A DNA stretch of 64,000 bases, taken from positions 1 to 64,000 of IMG/VR virus record IMGVR_UViG_3300015265_000001; one strand, written 5' to 3'. The translations under genes were made by a program, and so were the position numbers. Shown here one piece after another: positions 43,149 to 51,336 of this stretch; positions within the stretch are counted from its first letter, which is position 1; each line of letters opens with the position of its first letter. This stretch comes from a virus. The notes under the pieces are model-generated. The model saw only the letters and a list, made by a program, of their open reading frames with translations. It was not told the DNA's origin and ran no database searches.

Positions 43149-43469
43149 ATGGGGACCGAACAGGCTTATGATTATAAAGGACTGCATGCCAGGCTGAAGG
43201 CTCGATCAAAGTTGAAGACGCTGGGTCCTCAAGAAGTGGCAGGATTCCTTATTACGCTGCACGACAGTTGGGGCAATGGCGCTCTGTCTGTGCAGAAAGA
43301 AGCCGATAAGGTAGTGGGTGATCGTTACAGACCATCGCGGCCATTACGCAAGGTTGTAGACTTCTACCCAGACGGTTCTGTTTGGGTGGCCCAACCACAC
43401 TTATTAAAAGACGCCATGGAAGCAGTGGAGTCGTTAATTATTTCTCTTGAGAAGGAAGTAAAGCAATGA
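43149..43469 (+). CDS. Unknown small protein
   Basis: 106 residues, soluble, basic N-terminal part (YKGLHARLKARSKLK), no motif. Has AAGGAG upstream, starts 10 bases after the PP-loop gene and overlaps the thymidylate kinase gene by 4 bases (ATGA at 43466). It is therefore co-expressed with nucleotide-metabolism genes. Confidence 0.6.
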   Translation: MGTEQAYDYKGLHARLKARSKLKTLGPQEVAGFLITLHDSWGNGALSVQKEADKVVGDRYRPSRPLRKVVDFYPDGSVWVAQPHLLKDAMEAVESLIISLEKEVKQ

Positions 43470-44185
43470 AGGGGCAACTTTGGGTAGTGGAAGGTCTGGA
43501 CGGTGCTGGCAAAACCACGATGATGGATAAAGTGGTTGAGTTCCTTACCAGTCATGGCGTACCGTATGTCCGTACACGTGAGCCGGGTGGTACGCCGCTG
43601 GCTGAACATCTACGAGACGGTTTGAAGTTTGGGTTCCACGGACTGCGGGATTATGAAATTTCCCCCATGGTTCAAACCATGTTGCTTAATGCGGCACGTG
43701 TGGATCACGTTGAAAAGGTGATCAAACCAAGCATGGCCGAAGGCAAGATCGTTCTCTGTGATCGCTTCATGGATTCCACTTTTGCCTACCAAGGCGGGGC
43801 GGGTGGTTTGGACTTTCAAACCTTGTGGCGGATTCACGTAACGGCTTGTAACTTCTTTCCGGACATGGTTATCATGATGGACGGTGACCCCAAGGTATTC
43901 GCAGAGCGCATGGCTGATCGTGGCGAGCCTGATAAACTGGATCAGCTCCAGATTGAAAAGGGTGAACGGATGCGTCAGTGGTTCCGTGATTCTTGTGATC
44001 GCTCGTCGAAGGTCTACAAGTTGATCGACGCAACCCAGAACCAAGAACAGGTTTACGCGCAAGTCCTTCCGCATCTGATGCAGAAGTTGAATGAACTTAA
44101 GCGACGTCCTTCGGTTGACCGTGACAGCCCGGTGATGGTGAAATATCCAACCCCAGGTGAAACCTTTAAGGGTCTGATGCTATAG
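43466..44185 (+). CDS. tmk: Thymidylate kinase
   Basis: 239 residues. P-loop EGLDGAGKTT at 9-18, TREPGGT near 38-44, LNAARVDHVEKVI and DRFMDSTFAYQG (DR motif and lid), as in dTMP kinases, which phosphorylate dTMP to dTDP. Supplies dTTP for phage DNA synthesis. Extends about 25 residues beyond the usual end. A second, motif-free relative lies at 60611-61177. It forms an overlapping operon with the PP-loop and small genes upstream. Confidence 0.93.
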   Translation: MKGQLWVVEGLDGAGKTTMMDKVVEFLTSHGVPYVRTREPGGTPLAEHLRDGLKFGFHGLRDYEISPMVQTMLLNAARVDHVEKVIKPSMAEGKIVLCDRFMDSTFAYQGGAGGLDFQTLWRIHVTACNFFPDMVIMMDGDPKVFAERMADRGEPDKLDQLQIEKGERMRQWFRDSCDRSSKVYKLIDATQNQEQVYAQVLPHLMQKLNELKRRPSVDRDSPVMVKYPTPGETFKGLML

Positions 44186-44204
44186 TCAACAAGAGGATAT
44201 GGCT

Positions 44205-44393
44205 ATGACACCTGATGACGAAATGCGTCAACGACTTCACCTGGATTCACTGGGTAAGGTCTACTCGACCGTTCCCCCAGAGCGTCAACCCTGGAGTCCT
44301 AATGGGCTCAAGGAAGATCCGAACTTTGTAAAACGTGCTGAACCGCCTAAGCAATTCGGTTACGGCATGGAACTGCAACTGCCGAAGAAGTGA
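44205..44393 (+). CDS. Small protein of unknown function
   Basis: 62 residues starting at ATG 44205, chosen because AAGAGGA lies 7 bases upstream; ATG 44199 is too close to it. Hydrophilic, Pro-rich (PPERQPWSPNG). No motif. It ends the thymidylate kinase unit, before a perfect hairpin. Confidence 0.55.
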   Translation: MTPDDEMRQRLHLDSLGKVYSTVPPERQPWSPNGLKEDPNFVKRAEPPKQFGYGMELQLPKK

Positions 44394-44400
44394 TCCGTTA

Positions 44401-44439
44401 ATAACCCTACCCAGCCCTTAACAGGCTGGGTAGGGTTAT
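44401..44439 (+). terminator. Hairpin terminator
   Basis: ATAACCCTACCCAGCC and its exact complement (16 bases) around CTTAACA, followed by TTTAAG. It separates the kinase unit from the next early-promoter unit. Confidence 0.85.
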
Positions 44440-44463
44440 TTAAGATACATTCTTTTTCAGGCC

Positions 44464-44471
44464 TATATTAC
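44464..44471 (+). promoter_or_regulatory. Early-type promoter motif TATATTAC
   Basis: Third copy of CCTATATTACT (44462-44472), just after the terminator and 46 bases before the gene at 44518, preceded by an A/T-rich tract (ATACATTCTTTTTCAGG). Confidence 0.75.
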
Positions 44472-44517
44472 TCCTGTGATTAAGACAATTATGTCTTTCA
44501 TACTCCGGAGTATTACC

Positions 44518-45405
44518 ATGACTACTTTTAACAGCGCTGTTGTAAAACGTAACTTCCTTTCCCTTTTCGACAAGCTCGATATTGCAATCCCATTCAACCC
44601 AGAATGGAAAAATGGCACCGGTTACTTTGACCACGCTGTCGATTGCTGGGTAATGAAAGGGAACGTGGTGAAGACGATTTGTCCAACAACGGCACGTCGC
44701 ATCATCCTGATCGGTACTGTGCTGGGTACCGTAGTGGTATTCGAGCGTTACTCGCCAGACATGGACCAACCGTTCATCCTGACCTGGCATGCACCAAAGG
44801 CATTACGTTCGTTCATCGGCGATCCGGCATTGACCGCTGAGAAGCTGGACTTCATTGTCTGCACCTACTACCCGCAAGAAAACATCAGCAAACACGTTGA
44901 TGCTCTGATCGACGCAGGCGTTAAAGCGCGCATTCCCGGGAGCGTTGATCTGGCCTCCAAAGCAGCGCAAGAGAAGGGCGTTGTTGCGCGTGCGGTGCCT
45001 GACGATGAAGTATCGACTGATGATCGTCCCCTTGTACTGGCCAATAATGCACAAGGTTACGGCTTTGCAAAAGTGGTAGAAGCAGTAAGGTCGGTTAACG
45101 GCCTGGTGATGGACGATCACCGCGCCTCGATCGGCGGTCAGTTGAAGTTGTGCGGTGTGGCGACTCTGGATAAAGATGGTATCTCCATTCCTATCGCTCT
45201 GATCGACGACGACTACTTCTCGCTCAACGAAGTGTATCTGGACGAAGCAGGCGTAGCTCACATCTCTACTCGTGCAGTAGCCGGTGTGGTCCATACGCCT
45301 AAGTCGCGGAACGTGACCGTAGAAGAAGGCATCGCTGCGTACAACAAAGCCATGGATGGGAATCGCTTCTCCTGTGGCTTGATCAACAACGTAACGCTGT
45401 TGTAA
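44518..45405 (+). CDS. Unknown protein downstream of an early promoter
   Basis: 295 residues from ATG 44518 (CCGGAG upstream; an in-frame ATG at 44476 gives a poor N-terminus). Soluble, beta-rich near the N-terminus (RRIILIGTVLGTVVVFERY). No known motif. Codon use moderately biased. The terminator and early promoter upstream make this the start of a new early unit. Confidence 0.55.
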   Translation: MTTFNSAVVKRNFLSLFDKLDIAIPFNPEWKNGTGYFDHAVDCWVMKGNVVKTICPTTARRIILIGTVLGTVVVFERYSPDMDQPFILTWHAPKALRSFIGDPALTAEKLDFIVCTYYPQENISKHVDALIDAGVKARIPGSVDLASKAAQEKGVVARAVPDDEVSTDDRPLVLANNAQGYGFAKVVEAVRSVNGLVMDDHRASIGGQLKLCGVATLDKDGISIPIALIDDDYFSLNEVYLDEAGVAHISTRAVAGVVHTPKSRNVTVEEGIAAYNKAMDGNRFSCGLINNVTLL

Positions 45406-45412
45406 CCGGGCT

Positions 45413-45449
45413 AAAAGACAGGGGAGCGATCCTCTGTCTTTTATTTTTT
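45413..45449 (+). terminator. Intrinsic terminator
   Basis: AAAAGACAG pairs with CTGTCTTTT (9 bases), enclosing GGGAGCGATCCT, followed by ATTTTTTG. Confidence 0.75.
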
Positions 45450-45489
45450 GGGGGATTAGAAATATTCCCCTTCATCAAAGGAGTTAGTT

Positions 45490-45954
45490 ATGCGATTGCT
45501 TACCGCGCTGTTTCTTATCCTTGTTTCGGTAACCGCCCATGCCGGAATCATGGCTGGCATTCCTAAGGATAAGCAAGAAGATGTTCTGTTAAGTTGTGAC
45601 ACAGAAGCCGCCAAAAGCCTGCTAGTTCTGCGTGACACCGAGACAGACACCTTCACGATACTCTACGGCAAGGACTTGATCCAGCCGGAGCAGACCATCG
45701 TTAAGCAGGGCAACGACATGGGCACCTCCTATCACCATTCAGCGGCGGAAGCAACCGACACTCGAGAGATCTACTCGGCGGATGGAAAGGAGTTCACTAC
45801 AGTGGGCTACATGGATAAGGGCGGTGTCCTCTCGGCGTACTACAAACTGCAAACAGGCGTGACGGTGTTGATCTCGGACAAGTGTACTGCGGCTAGTATC
45901 AGCAGTGCGTTTGATTTCTCTGAGCACTTCGCCAACATGACTGAGGTCGATTAA
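45490..45954 (+). CDS. Exported protein with a signal peptide and two cysteines
   Basis: 154 residues. The N-terminus (MRLLTALFLILVSVTAHA) is a classic cleavable signal peptide with AHA at the cut after residue 18. The mature part is about 136 residues, with Cys36 and Cys132 that could form a disulfide in the periplasm. AAGGAG upstream. Phage proteins exported early often act on the cell envelope or block superinfection, which is a guess here. No family recognised. Flanked by terminators on both sides, so it is a single-gene unit. Confidence 0.68.
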   Translation: MRLLTALFLILVSVTAHAGIMAGIPKDKQEDVLLSCDTEAAKSLLVLRDTETDTFTILYGKDLIQPEQTIVKQGNDMGTSYHHSAAEATDTREIYSADGKEFTTVGYMDKGGVLSAYYKLQTGVTVLISDKCTAASISSAFDFSEHFANMTEVD

Positions 45955-45997
45955 AAGGTGGGAGGGTTTCCTCCCCACCTTGACTTCTTTTATTTTT
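45955..45997 (+). terminator. Intrinsic terminator
   Basis: AAGGTGGGAGG-GTTT-CCTCCCCACCTT with one bulge, then TTTTATTTTTTTG. Confidence 0.8.
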
Positions 45998-46022
45998 TTG
46001 CCCTAATTTACAGGAGTAACCT

Positions 46023-46754
46023 ATGAACCGGTTTCGTGCCGCGGACCGAAAAAACTTCCAGCTCTTTCAGGGCATTCTTACTATTGTGGGTAACTACCTC
46101 CCTTTGGACTTCATTTCCACAATCTTCAATCACATGAAGAAGAACCCAGAGGGATACGATCACGAGTGGCTGTACAACGCTCTGTGTGCCACCAAGGAGC
46201 TGTCTTCTCTTCATTCCCTACCCGAGGGTACTCTTCACATCATGTACGCCGTGACGATGCTCATGGAGACGGGTAAGCGATATGACGGAGTCACTCCTGA
46301 CGCTTCAGCAGCCTTTGCAGTGGTTTTCTTGAATGAACGAGCTGATGGCTTCTTTACCGACGAAGACATTCAGAGCATTTACAAGAGTTGTCGTCGTGTC
46401 AGTTTGATGAACCTACGTCCCTCAGTGGATACCACCGTCGCCGTTATCGCCAATGAAGTTCGTTTGTTAACAGATGTCTTCTATCCAAACCCAGCAAAGG
46501 TTGTGGTCGATTTCGTTAGAAACAATTCTACGCCTAATCTCGCCCCCATGGACCCTGATGAATGGTGCTTGGCGTTGGCGAGTGGTTTTGCCGAACGCTA
46601 TGGCCGACGTGGAACGGCGTGGAAAACGCTGCCAGTCATGGTCCTTAACAACAAGCAGGAGCAGTTAAGAAACTTCCAAGCTTTAGCCGATGACCCTGAG
46701 TATATCGGAGGGCTTGTGAAGAATAACTATAACCGCATTTTTGCTCGAAGGTAA
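46023..46754 (+). CDS. Unknown helical protein
   Basis: 243 residues, mostly helical, no signal peptide. The layout loosely recalls HD-domain proteins, but the catalytic His-Asp pair is absent, so no enzyme is proposed. CAGGAG upstream. Ends 5 bases before the membrane-protein gene at 46760. Confidence 0.5.
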   Translation: MNRFRAADRKNFQLFQGILTIVGNYLPLDFISTIFNHMKKNPEGYDHEWLYNALCATKELSSLHSLPEGTLHIMYAVTMLMETGKRYDGVTPDASAAFAVVFLNERADGFFTDEDIQSIYKSCRRVSLMNLRPSVDTTVAVIANEVRLLTDVFYPNPAKVVVDFVRNNSTPNLAPMDPDEWCLALASGFAERYGRRGTAWKTLPVMVLNNKQEQLRNFQALADDPEYIGGLVKNNYNRIFARR

Positions 46755-46759
46755 TAGGT

Positions 46760-47188
46760 ATGTCAGAGCTCATCATGGATTTGATAACGGTCATGATCTG
46801 GCTATCCGTTATTGTCTTACTGGTAGTCAGGAAGAAGGAACGCCGTGGTTTGCTCTATGGTCTGACTTTAACCGACGATGGTTTGACGTTCTGGTACAGA
46901 TTGGGAATCTACGCCGGGACAGTAACAATGGTTCGCGACATAACGGTAAAGGAGCCGCAACTTTCTGGAAACGTTGTGGGTTGGCTATGTCGATTCCCTG
47001 TTCGCTACACGAACAAGGAGATGTGTGACTACATCAGGATGTACGCCCCTTTCTGTTCTGATAAGACACCTCACTCAAAAGACCTTTGGATCTTCAACGA
47101 GGTGGTTAATCGAAACAACAATGCTTTGATCAGCGTCTATGGTCAGATCTTTGTGTTTGACAATCGCGACGGTAAGGGCTTTTATTGA
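46760..47188 (+). CDS. Membrane-anchored protein
   Basis: 142 residues. One hydrophobic helix right at the N-terminus (residues 5-22, IMDLITVMIWLSVIVLLV), then RKKERR, placing the rest in the cytoplasm (positive-inside). The C-terminal domain of ~115 residues has no known motif. It pairs with the upstream unknown gene and ends at the hairpin at 47197-47236. Confidence 0.6.
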   Translation: MSELIMDLITVMIWLSVIVLLVVRKKERRGLLYGLTLTDDGLTFWYRLGIYAGTVTMVRDITVKEPQLSGNVVGWLCRFPVRYTNKEMCDYIRMYAPFCSDKTPHSKDLWIFNEVVNRNNNALISVYGQIFVFDNRDGKGFY

Positions 47189-47196
47189 AAAGCAGC

Positions 47197-47236
47197 TATA
47201 AGCCCTCCAGCCCTTTGCGGGGCTGGAGGGCTTATA
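47197..47236. terminator. Bidirectional hairpin terminator
   Basis: 17-base perfect arms (TATAAGCCCTCCAGCCC and complement) around TTTGCG between convergent genes ending at 47188 and 47244. Confidence 0.85.
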
Positions 47237-47243
47237 TTTACGC

Positions 47244-48146
47244 TTAACCCAGGTAGTCGCCGTTTTCGACGGTCGCTTTCGCTTGCGTCATACGTTCGAT
47301 GGTCCCCGCGTTGGTCAGGTTTTCCAGTACCGAAGTACGTTCCTGGAAGCCTACCGGCGCCGTCACTGCGTCAGGGTTGAACAGTGGCAGGAGTTGCAGC
47401 ATTTTGCGAGCGATCTGTTTCACCGCGAGGGTGTCCATTTCGATCACACCGGTGAATTCCATCTCGATGGAGCGGATCTGGTTTTCATCGGCTTTGTTGC
47501 GCTTGATCTCGATCGGAACGGTCGTGGTCGGCTGGCCCGCTACCAGGATCGCGGCGTGAGCTACGTCCTTCATGTTGCGGGTTGGCTCGAAGTAGATCGC
47601 CGAGTACGAGGTGTCGTCGAGCAGCATGTCGCCCGGATCGTCCAGAATCACCATTTTGGCGTTCAGGATTTCGGGGTCCATTACACCCCAACGCGACCAG
47701 GTCTTCAACATGTGGGTGAATACTTCACCTTCCACGTCGTAGGCCTTGTGGGTCACGCTACCCAGGCTGCGGGTAGCACCGGTTGCCACCGACATTTTGT
47801 GACCCGTCCACTCCATCGAACCGAAGTTGATTTCAGTGGAGTCACGGATGCCGCTCCATTCCTGCGAACGGTTCTCGAAGAACGCCTTGCACAGGGAATG
47901 AAGTTTGTTACCGCCCGGCAGACGGGAGAAGAACCCCGGGGTGCTCAGGACGATACACCAGCCCTGTTGAGACACATGTGGCTGAGCCGACATGTACTCG
48001 AATACGTTCCCGGCCCAACCGTACATGCCACCGGCGTCGCCATCGATAACGGGACGATTACCGAGGTCAAGGGCCTCGACAAACGGATCGCTCGACGGCA
48101 TCAGCGTGGTGTCTGTACGGTGCGGGTAGTTAGTATCAGCTGCCAT
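47244..48146 (-). CDS. Tail tube protein (predicted)
   Basis: 300 residues, beta-rich, Gly-rich, acidic, no enzyme motif. Its place directly after the sheath gene on the same strand (13 bases), its size and strong codon bias are what a tube protein of a contractile tail shows. In phiKZ the gene after the sheath gene has this role. No sequence motif decides. AAGGAG upstream. Confidence 0.62.
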   Translation of the reverse strand: MAADTNYPHRTDTTLMPSSDPFVEALDLGNRPVIDGDAGGMYGWAGNVFEYMSAQPHVSQQGWCIVLSTPGFFSRLPGGNKLHSLCKAFFENRSQEWSGIRDSTEINFGSMEWTGHKMSVATGATRSLGSVTHKAYDVEGEVFTHMLKTWSRWGVMDPEILNAKMVILDDPGDMLLDDTSYSAIYFEPTRNMKDVAHAAILVAGQPTTTVPIEIKRNKADENQIRSIEMEFTGVIEMDTLAVKQIARKMLQLLPLFNPDAVTAPVGFQERTSVLENLTNAGTIERMTQAKATVENGDYLG

Positions 48147-48159
48147 AACTACTTACTCC

Positions 48160-50334
48160 TTACGAGTTGGTGGCCAGATCTTCTTCATTGTAAGCGAAGA
48201 GATCCAGGTTCATCATGTACTTACCCTTGTTGAAGTAAGCATGGGCGATGGTGTTCAGTACCGCGCGTCCACCCGGTTGGGTTTCGTCGTAGGTCGGCAC
48301 GAACGTGATGGACTTGCACAGGCCACCGAGGCGATCGCGGCACTTGCGTTCCGCACCGTCTTTGAAGTTCGCCACGTAATCGGAAGCCGACAACGAGGTG
48401 TCACCGCAGACGTTGTTCCACTCGTCTTGTGCGATCTTTTCGATGCACACGCAGAGGAAGTTGGTGACCAGGTCCTTCAGCACGGAATCCGCGTTCGGGT
48501 ACAGGGTAACCAGGGATGGACGGAACAGGGTTTCGGTGTTGCGCGGACGCAACGTGATACCGCCGTTGGTGAAGTTGTCGCCAGCGACGAAGTCTTCCTC
48601 GAACTCGATGTTCGGGGAGTGCATGGTGCGCAGGTTACGGTTGTCCTTGCTGTCCGGCGAGAACGCCGCACGGATCACACCAGCGCTGTTACCAGCGAAG
48701 AGTGCAAACGCGTAAGCCAGGTCGAGGTTACCCGACATTGCTTCACCGCTCTTCTCGTCGATCACGTAAGCTTCGATGAGGTTGACGGCCGAACGGCAGG
48801 TTGGAGTACCCCAGTACTGGGATTCCGGGAACAGCTTGGCTTGAGCCGACAGCGAGGTGAAACGCGAGTACACGTCCGCCAGGGTGTTGGTCTTGCCAGG
48901 CTTCCACACCGTCGCATCTGGAATCACGATGATGTCTTTACGGCTGGCCAGGAGCTCCACCGCGAGGTCTTTCACTTCCTGGGAGAAACCAACGTCCCAG
49001 TAGAAGGATTGACGGTTCTTGGTGTAGTTCTTGGTTTCGGTACCGGCCAGGTACTCGGTCATGTCAACGGCCATCAGGTGGTTGTTCACCTGCCAGGCTT
49101 GTTCGTTGGTGATCGGATACTTGGCGTTAGCCAGAACGTTGAACGGATCGTCCAGTTCAGGCAGGGTCACGTACGAAGGCAGCTTGCCATCGGCGTCCAG
49201 GAACGGCGAGATACCGCCGGTCGCTTTAACCGAACCGGTCATGTCCCAGGTCACTGCGCCGGCGTTGACGATGGCGTAGTAAGGAGCACCGGTGTGGTTC
49301 ATGCAGGTGAAAGGGTTCATCTGCTGGTACGGGAACTGACCGACGTCGACGAGGCTTGGGTTGTTCGGTTCTTCAACCGCGTACATAGCCTGGCAGAGCG
49401 AGGTGATCGATTCTTCGTAGACGTGAACCGAGTTGAACGGCTGTTGAACCGGAACAACTTTACGGTTTACGTTGGTGCCGGTGAACTGGCCGAAGGCGTC
49501 TTTGATGCCGTACTTGGTCTTGTTCAGTTCAGTCTTGAACAAGGTGTAGGAAACGGTTTCCAGACGTTTTGGCGTCTTGGCGAAGGTGCGGATACCGGTG
49601 TCGCTTTCGGTAAACATCTTCAGATCGAACGGGAACACGCCCGTTGCGTTCACGAAGTCCGAAATCTGACGCCAGTTGATAGCGTTGTCCGCAACGCCGG
49701 TAACCAGACCGCCTTTGTTGTAGACGTCGCCCACACCGGCTACCGCTTCGTAAAGCGGGTAAACGATGGTGTCAGGCGTGGCCGGGATTTCACCGTTGGC
49801 CGGAGTGCCTGGGATAGTGCGACGAACCAGTTGACCGACGCCAACGCCTTTCTTCGCTTCAGGATCAGGTTTGATCTCGATGCTCAGGGCGGTGGTGAAG
49901 GTTTCACCGGTAGGAATCTTTTTGCCGTCGGCGTCACGCTTGAACTTGCCCGACATGTCACGCTCGTAGTCTGGCAGTGTCACCAGTTGAACGAACGCAG
50001 AGATCGCCACACGGGCAATTTCTTTGTTGGCAGAAACGCGACGGATACCGATCGTGGCCTGTTGGCCCAAAGCGAGCTGATTGATCAGCGCGGCGTTCGG
50101 GTTGTAGAACGGAGTGGTGTGGTCGAAAACGTTGCCAAACTTCTTGGTAACGTCAGTCGTAGCGATCCACTGGGTGCCTTTGTCATCGGCCAGATCACCC
50201 ACGGGGGTCACCATGGTAATCACTGGAAGGTGCAGCGGATATGTCGGCTCGGAGATGGTGTAATCGGGGATCGACTTGTCGTTGATACCACGATTATTCA
50301 CTTTCCCCGGAATGATGCTGTTAAGAACAGTCAT
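48160..50334 (-). CDS. Tail sheath protein (predicted)
   Basis: 724 residues, close to the 695 of phiKZ gp29. Beta-rich with several Thr/Val runs, no membrane segment, strongly biased codon use (highly expressed). The order sheath, tube, then three genes and the large terminase in the neighbouring rightward block matches phiKZ gp30-gp25, with changed orientation. The function (contraction during infection) is inferred from size, composition and this gene order. AGG upstream of the ATG at 50334; divergent from 50453 across 118 bases. Confidence 0.75.
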   Translation of the reverse strand: MTVLNSIIPGKVNNRGINDKSIPDYTISEPTYPLHLPVITMVTPVGDLADDKGTQWIATTDVTKKFGNVFDHTTPFYNPNAALINQLALGQQATIGIRRVSANKEIARVAISAFVQLVTLPDYERDMSGKFKRDADGKKIPTGETFTTALSIEIKPDPEAKKGVGVGQLVRRTIPGTPANGEIPATPDTIVYPLYEAVAGVGDVYNKGGLVTGVADNAINWRQISDFVNATGVFPFDLKMFTESDTGIRTFAKTPKRLETVSYTLFKTELNKTKYGIKDAFGQFTGTNVNRKVVPVQQPFNSVHVYEESITSLCQAMYAVEEPNNPSLVDVGQFPYQQMNPFTCMNHTGAPYYAIVNAGAVTWDMTGSVKATGGISPFLDADGKLPSYVTLPELDDPFNVLANAKYPITNEQAWQVNNHLMAVDMTEYLAGTETKNYTKNRQSFYWDVGFSQEVKDLAVELLASRKDIIVIPDATVWKPGKTNTLADVYSRFTSLSAQAKLFPESQYWGTPTCRSAVNLIEAYVIDEKSGEAMSGNLDLAYAFALFAGNSAGVIRAAFSPDSKDNRNLRTMHSPNIEFEEDFVAGDNFTNGGITLRPRNTETLFRPSLVTLYPNADSVLKDLVTNFLCVCIEKIAQDEWNNVCGDTSLSASDYVANFKDGAERKCRDRLGGLCKSITFVPTYDETQPGGRAVLNTIAHAYFNKGKYMMNLDLFAYNEEDLATNS

Positions 50335-50452
50335 GGAGAACCTCGTAGATGTCCTGTTTGTGGGTCCTAAAACAATCGTATGCTAGCCATTTCTGGGCCG
50401 TACAGTGTGTTATACCACTGGCACATAACATGTTATTTTTAGAGGTAACCCC

Positions 50453-51331
50453 ATGCTGATCAACGCCTATGACACTACGGTCGGGAAACCCTTCAAGGCC
50501 ACTGACAAGGTCGAGAGCACGATTAAGACCCTTCATGTGACCCGTAACCTGACCCCCACCAAGAAGCCTGGGGTGTTCGTGGTGACCAATGAATCGGACA
50601 TTCTCGTCCCTACTTTCGCCTTCCCTATCACCATGGAGGGTTTCAATCGTCAACGGATTACGGTCTACGACGAACGACTGTTTCGCAACAAAAGCAACGG
50701 TGTCGTGAACCCAAGTGAAATCACCATCATGCGTCTGGCTGCGTTCCTGCAACACGACGTGGCTGACGGTGATACGACCCCTTTGAAGAACTGCCGTTTG
50801 ATGGTGGCCAAGGCATTTGCTGAATCCTTCGGTGCCAAACTGATCAAGCGCGGTAGTCTGAACATGAACGCCGGCATGATCCTCAAAGTGCTTCTGGTGC
50901 ACTTCTTTGTCTCCATCACGGAAGACAACACCACGGATCTGGAACTGGTGGTGATGAACATGGTTCGCTCCATCTACGGCAGCGACAAAGGTTTCGTATT
51001 GGGTGTAATCGAGGGCAAGCCAAAGATCGCTACCCTTGAAGAACTGTACAACACCATCCAGGCACAACCTGGTTTGTTCCAAATGAGCGAGGTCGACTTC
51101 AAAGACTTCCTGGCTCTGCTGGGTAGCATCATCTTCATGTCGCTAGGCAGCAAGATCGTCCTTGCGGCGGCCGAAGCACCTTGCCTGTTGACTGCAATGG
51201 TCTACGGTGCAGCGCGTTTCAAAATGTACGCTAAGTTCCCGTTGGGGATGGCGTTGGAACCTAAATTCAACAAGGGTGTACTGGAGTCGTTCACCAAACA
51301 CATCGACTACACCTACGACCTCAACGGGTAA
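50453..51331 (+). CDS. Probable virion or assembly protein between sheath and terminase
   Basis: 292 residues. Two hydrophobic patches (MILKVLLVHFFVSITED, LALLGSIIFMSLGSKIVLAAA) could be buried helices. AGAGG upstream. First of three rightward genes that lead to the terminase, in the position of phiKZ gp28. No family recognised. Confidence 0.5.
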   Translation: MLINAYDTTVGKPFKATDKVESTIKTLHVTRNLTPTKKPGVFVVTNESDILVPTFAFPITMEGFNRQRITVYDERLFRNKSNGVVNPSEITIMRLAAFLQHDVADGDTTPLKNCRLMVAKAFAESFGAKLIKRGSLNMNAGMILKVLLVHFFVSITEDNTTDLELVVMNMVRSIYGSDKGFVLGVIEGKPKIATLEELYNTIQAQPGLFQMSEVDFKDFLALLGSIIFMSLGSKIVLAAAEAPCLLTAMVYGAARFKMYAKFPLGMALEPKFNKGVLESFTKHIDYTYDLNG

Positions 51332-51336
51332 ACATC

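Noticed and set aside
46023-46754. HD-domain phosphohydrolase
   Set aside because: Helical pattern is suggestive but the His-Asp catalytic pair is absent.
48241-50370. A 709-codon open frame on the plus strand inside the sheath gene
   Set aside because: Antisense shadow of a strongly codon-biased gene; no start site and no recognisable protein.
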